Shown in pieces: positions 15,601-16,331 of a stretch of DNA of 16,331 nt. This DNA comes from Chlamydomonas sphaeroides. Taxonomy: Eukaryota; Chlorophyta; Chlorophyceae; Chlamydomonadales; Chlamydomonadaceae. The notes below the pieces were generated by a model. That model ran no database searches and was not told the DNA's origin. It saw only the letters and a program-made list of their open reading frames with translations. The number at the start of each line of letters is the position of its first letter. The stretch's first letter is position 1. Location: assembly GCA_001662425.1 (NCBI GenBank), contig BDDC01000054.1, positions 83,710 through 100,040 of the forward strand. The letters run 5' to 3'. Made by a program: the position numbers and the translations under genes.

Positions 15601-16331
15601 GCTTGCGTTCCGCCGTACGTGGCGGCCGGCGGCTGCTCGCACCCCAAGCACGCCAGCCCACGCCCCCTCCCCTCGTTCGCCCCGCCCTCCGCAGCTACGA
15701 CCCCACGCTCAACACCTGGCAGCCCGCCATCTACAACCCCGCCAACGGATGGGGCATGCGGCTCCCGCGCCACGGCATGTGGCCCGTTGTGGGGCCACCG
15801 CCGCCCGGCGCGCCCTCTTCCTCGGGCCAGGTGGTGTGGGTGTGCGGCGGCGGGGTGAACGCAGCCAACTCCCAGAGCGCCGCCTGCGAGTACGCCAGCG
15901 TCGTGCCCGCGCCGCCGTCGCCGCCCACGCCGCCGCCGTCGCCGCCGCTGCCGCCCAGCCCGCCGCCGCTGCCGCCCTCGCCGTCGCCGTCGCCCAAGCC
16001 GCCCTTGCCCCCACCGCCCAGCCCCAAGCCGCCCTGTCCCCCACCCAAGCCTCCGTCCCCATCACCTCCACCGCCGAAGCCTCCGTCCCCATCACCCCCA
16101 CCACCACAGCCTCCGTCCCCGTCACCTCCACCACCCAAGCCGCCTTCGCCTGGGCCCTCTCCACCCAAGCCGCCGTCACCACGCCCCAACCCGCCGTCCC
16201 CCAAGCCCTCGCCACCCTCGCCCCACCCTCCACCTTCACCCCTGTCGCTGCCCCCATCGCCTCCACCCCCTCCGCCACCATCGCCACCACCGCCCCTGCC
16301 ACTACCCCCACCCCCACCACCACCGCCTCTG
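12643..16331 (+). CDS. Secreted kelch beta-propeller protein with hydroxyproline-rich SP(n) tail (3' partial, 10 exons)
   Basis: Exons: 12643-12807, 13157-13195, 13511-13578, 13770-13864, 14166-14334, 14537-14678, 14933-14968, 15110-15181, 15380-15531, 15695->16331. All phases agree, giving 525 codons to the edge. The ATG is the first in over 200 bp and opens a signal peptide (MRTCALLAALVLAAAG, probable cut after residue ~20). Six kelch blades follow, with G(N/G)xxY/FxxGG-type strands and FD/YDP...W outer strands: VVGNKLYIVGGW (blade 2), YDPLNNTW, VGGSIYFCGG (3), FDTATKTF, SHVFIFGG (4), NGLFYVLGG (5), YDPTLNTW and VVWVCGG (6). Residues 383-525 are a Pro/Ser/Lys rod (PPSPPP, KPPSPSPPP), the type usually hydroxylated and glycosylated in algal walls. 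At least six N-glycosylation sequons are present. The likely role is a structural or binding glycoprotein of the cell wall or matrix. Galactose or glyoxal oxidase-like proteins are also propellers, but I cannot identify their copper site. Confidence 0.8.
12808..13156 (+). other. Intron 1 of the kelch gene, with A+T-rich patches
   Basis: The donor is CTGCGG|GTGAGC and the acceptor CCGCCCGCAG|GATGCC, in phase 0. Two stretches (about 12885-12925 and 13065-13135) are much richer in A+T than the rest of the window, for example TTTTTCG, AAAATAAG and TAAATTTCC. I see no coding exon in it. Confidence 0.65.
13157..13195 (+). other. 39-nt exon of the kelch gene
   Basis: This exon encodes DASGHDILVVVGQ, the first strands of blade 1. 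Both flanking introns are phase 0, with acceptor CCGCAG and donor CCAG|GTGCGC. It is essential to the propeller pattern (LVVVGQG...MILDIASGTWHR). Confidence 0.65.
14933..14968 (+). other. 36-nt exon of the kelch gene
   Basis: This exon encodes TNATLIYNVGTN, the outer strands of blade 4. The acceptor is GCACGCAG and the donor AAC|GTGAGT, both phase 0. The upstream alternative acceptor (CTGCAG at 14880) breaks the frame, so the short version is preferred. Confidence 0.6.
15900..16331 (+). repeat. Proline-rich SP(n)/KPPSPSPPP repeat region of the kelch gene
   Basis: From VVPAPPSPP onward the exon encodes almost only Pro, Ser, Lys and Leu, in loose repeats of KPPSPSPPPP between about 16045 and 16150, then longer Pro runs. 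It stays open to the last base of the window, so its length and any domain after it are unknown. Confidence 0.9.

Noticed and set aside
15709..16323. Gly-rich minus-strand frames opposite the proline-rich region
   Set aside because: They are the complement of the SP(n) codons. The plus frame continues directly from the kelch exons.
12643..16331. Galactose or glyoxal oxidase assignment for the kelch protein
   Set aside because: The fold would fit, but I could not identify the Cys-Tyr cofactor pair or the copper-binding histidines in the assembled sequence.

Overview
The window looks like nuclear DNA of a green alga, most likely Chlorophyta and probably Chlorophyceae. It is very GC-rich and its genes are split by many introns of about 130-550 bp with strong GT(G/A)-(C)AG borders. 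A TGTAA polyadenylation motif follows the first gene, and the second gene has a wall-type SP(n) hydroxyproline-rich tail. The species cannot be named from the sequence. Both genes are on the plus strand and neither is complete: gene 1 begins before base 1 and gene 2 runs past the right edge.

Gene 1 (<1-10738) was assembled by hand as 15 exons and 14 introns. The reading frame stays open throughout and gives 2178 residues plus a stop. One large exon (623-3387) is followed by thirteen smaller ones. The protein is extremely alanine-rich and made of roughly 37-40-residue helical repeats with a recurring 'PP.xx(W/F)L..(A)' plus 'L...L.AL..LG' pattern. This resembles the octotricopeptide (OPR) proteins that green algae use for organelle RNA work, but no RAP domain or catalytic motif is visible. 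Two introns (5541-5835 and 7107-7501) need a GC donor instead of GT. Several introns hold short tandem arrays with units of 4, 6, 8, 10, 15 and 32 bp.

The spacer 10739-12642 holds the presumed 3' UTR of gene 1, a 37-bp tandem repeat and a diverged copy of part of gene 1's last exon (about 11952-12174). A 62-bp tandem duplication lies just upstream of gene 2. I see no convincing intact gene in the spacer.

Gene 2 (12643->16331) was assembled as 10 exons giving 525 residues in frame. It encodes a secreted protein: a signal peptide, six kelch blades (a beta-propeller) and then a long (S)P(n) rod that is still running at the window edge. It includes two very small exons of 39 and 36 nt. The architecture fits an extracellular matrix or cell-wall glycoprotein. 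Nothing in the sequence links the two genes functionally, and I see no defence system, transposon or RNA gene.
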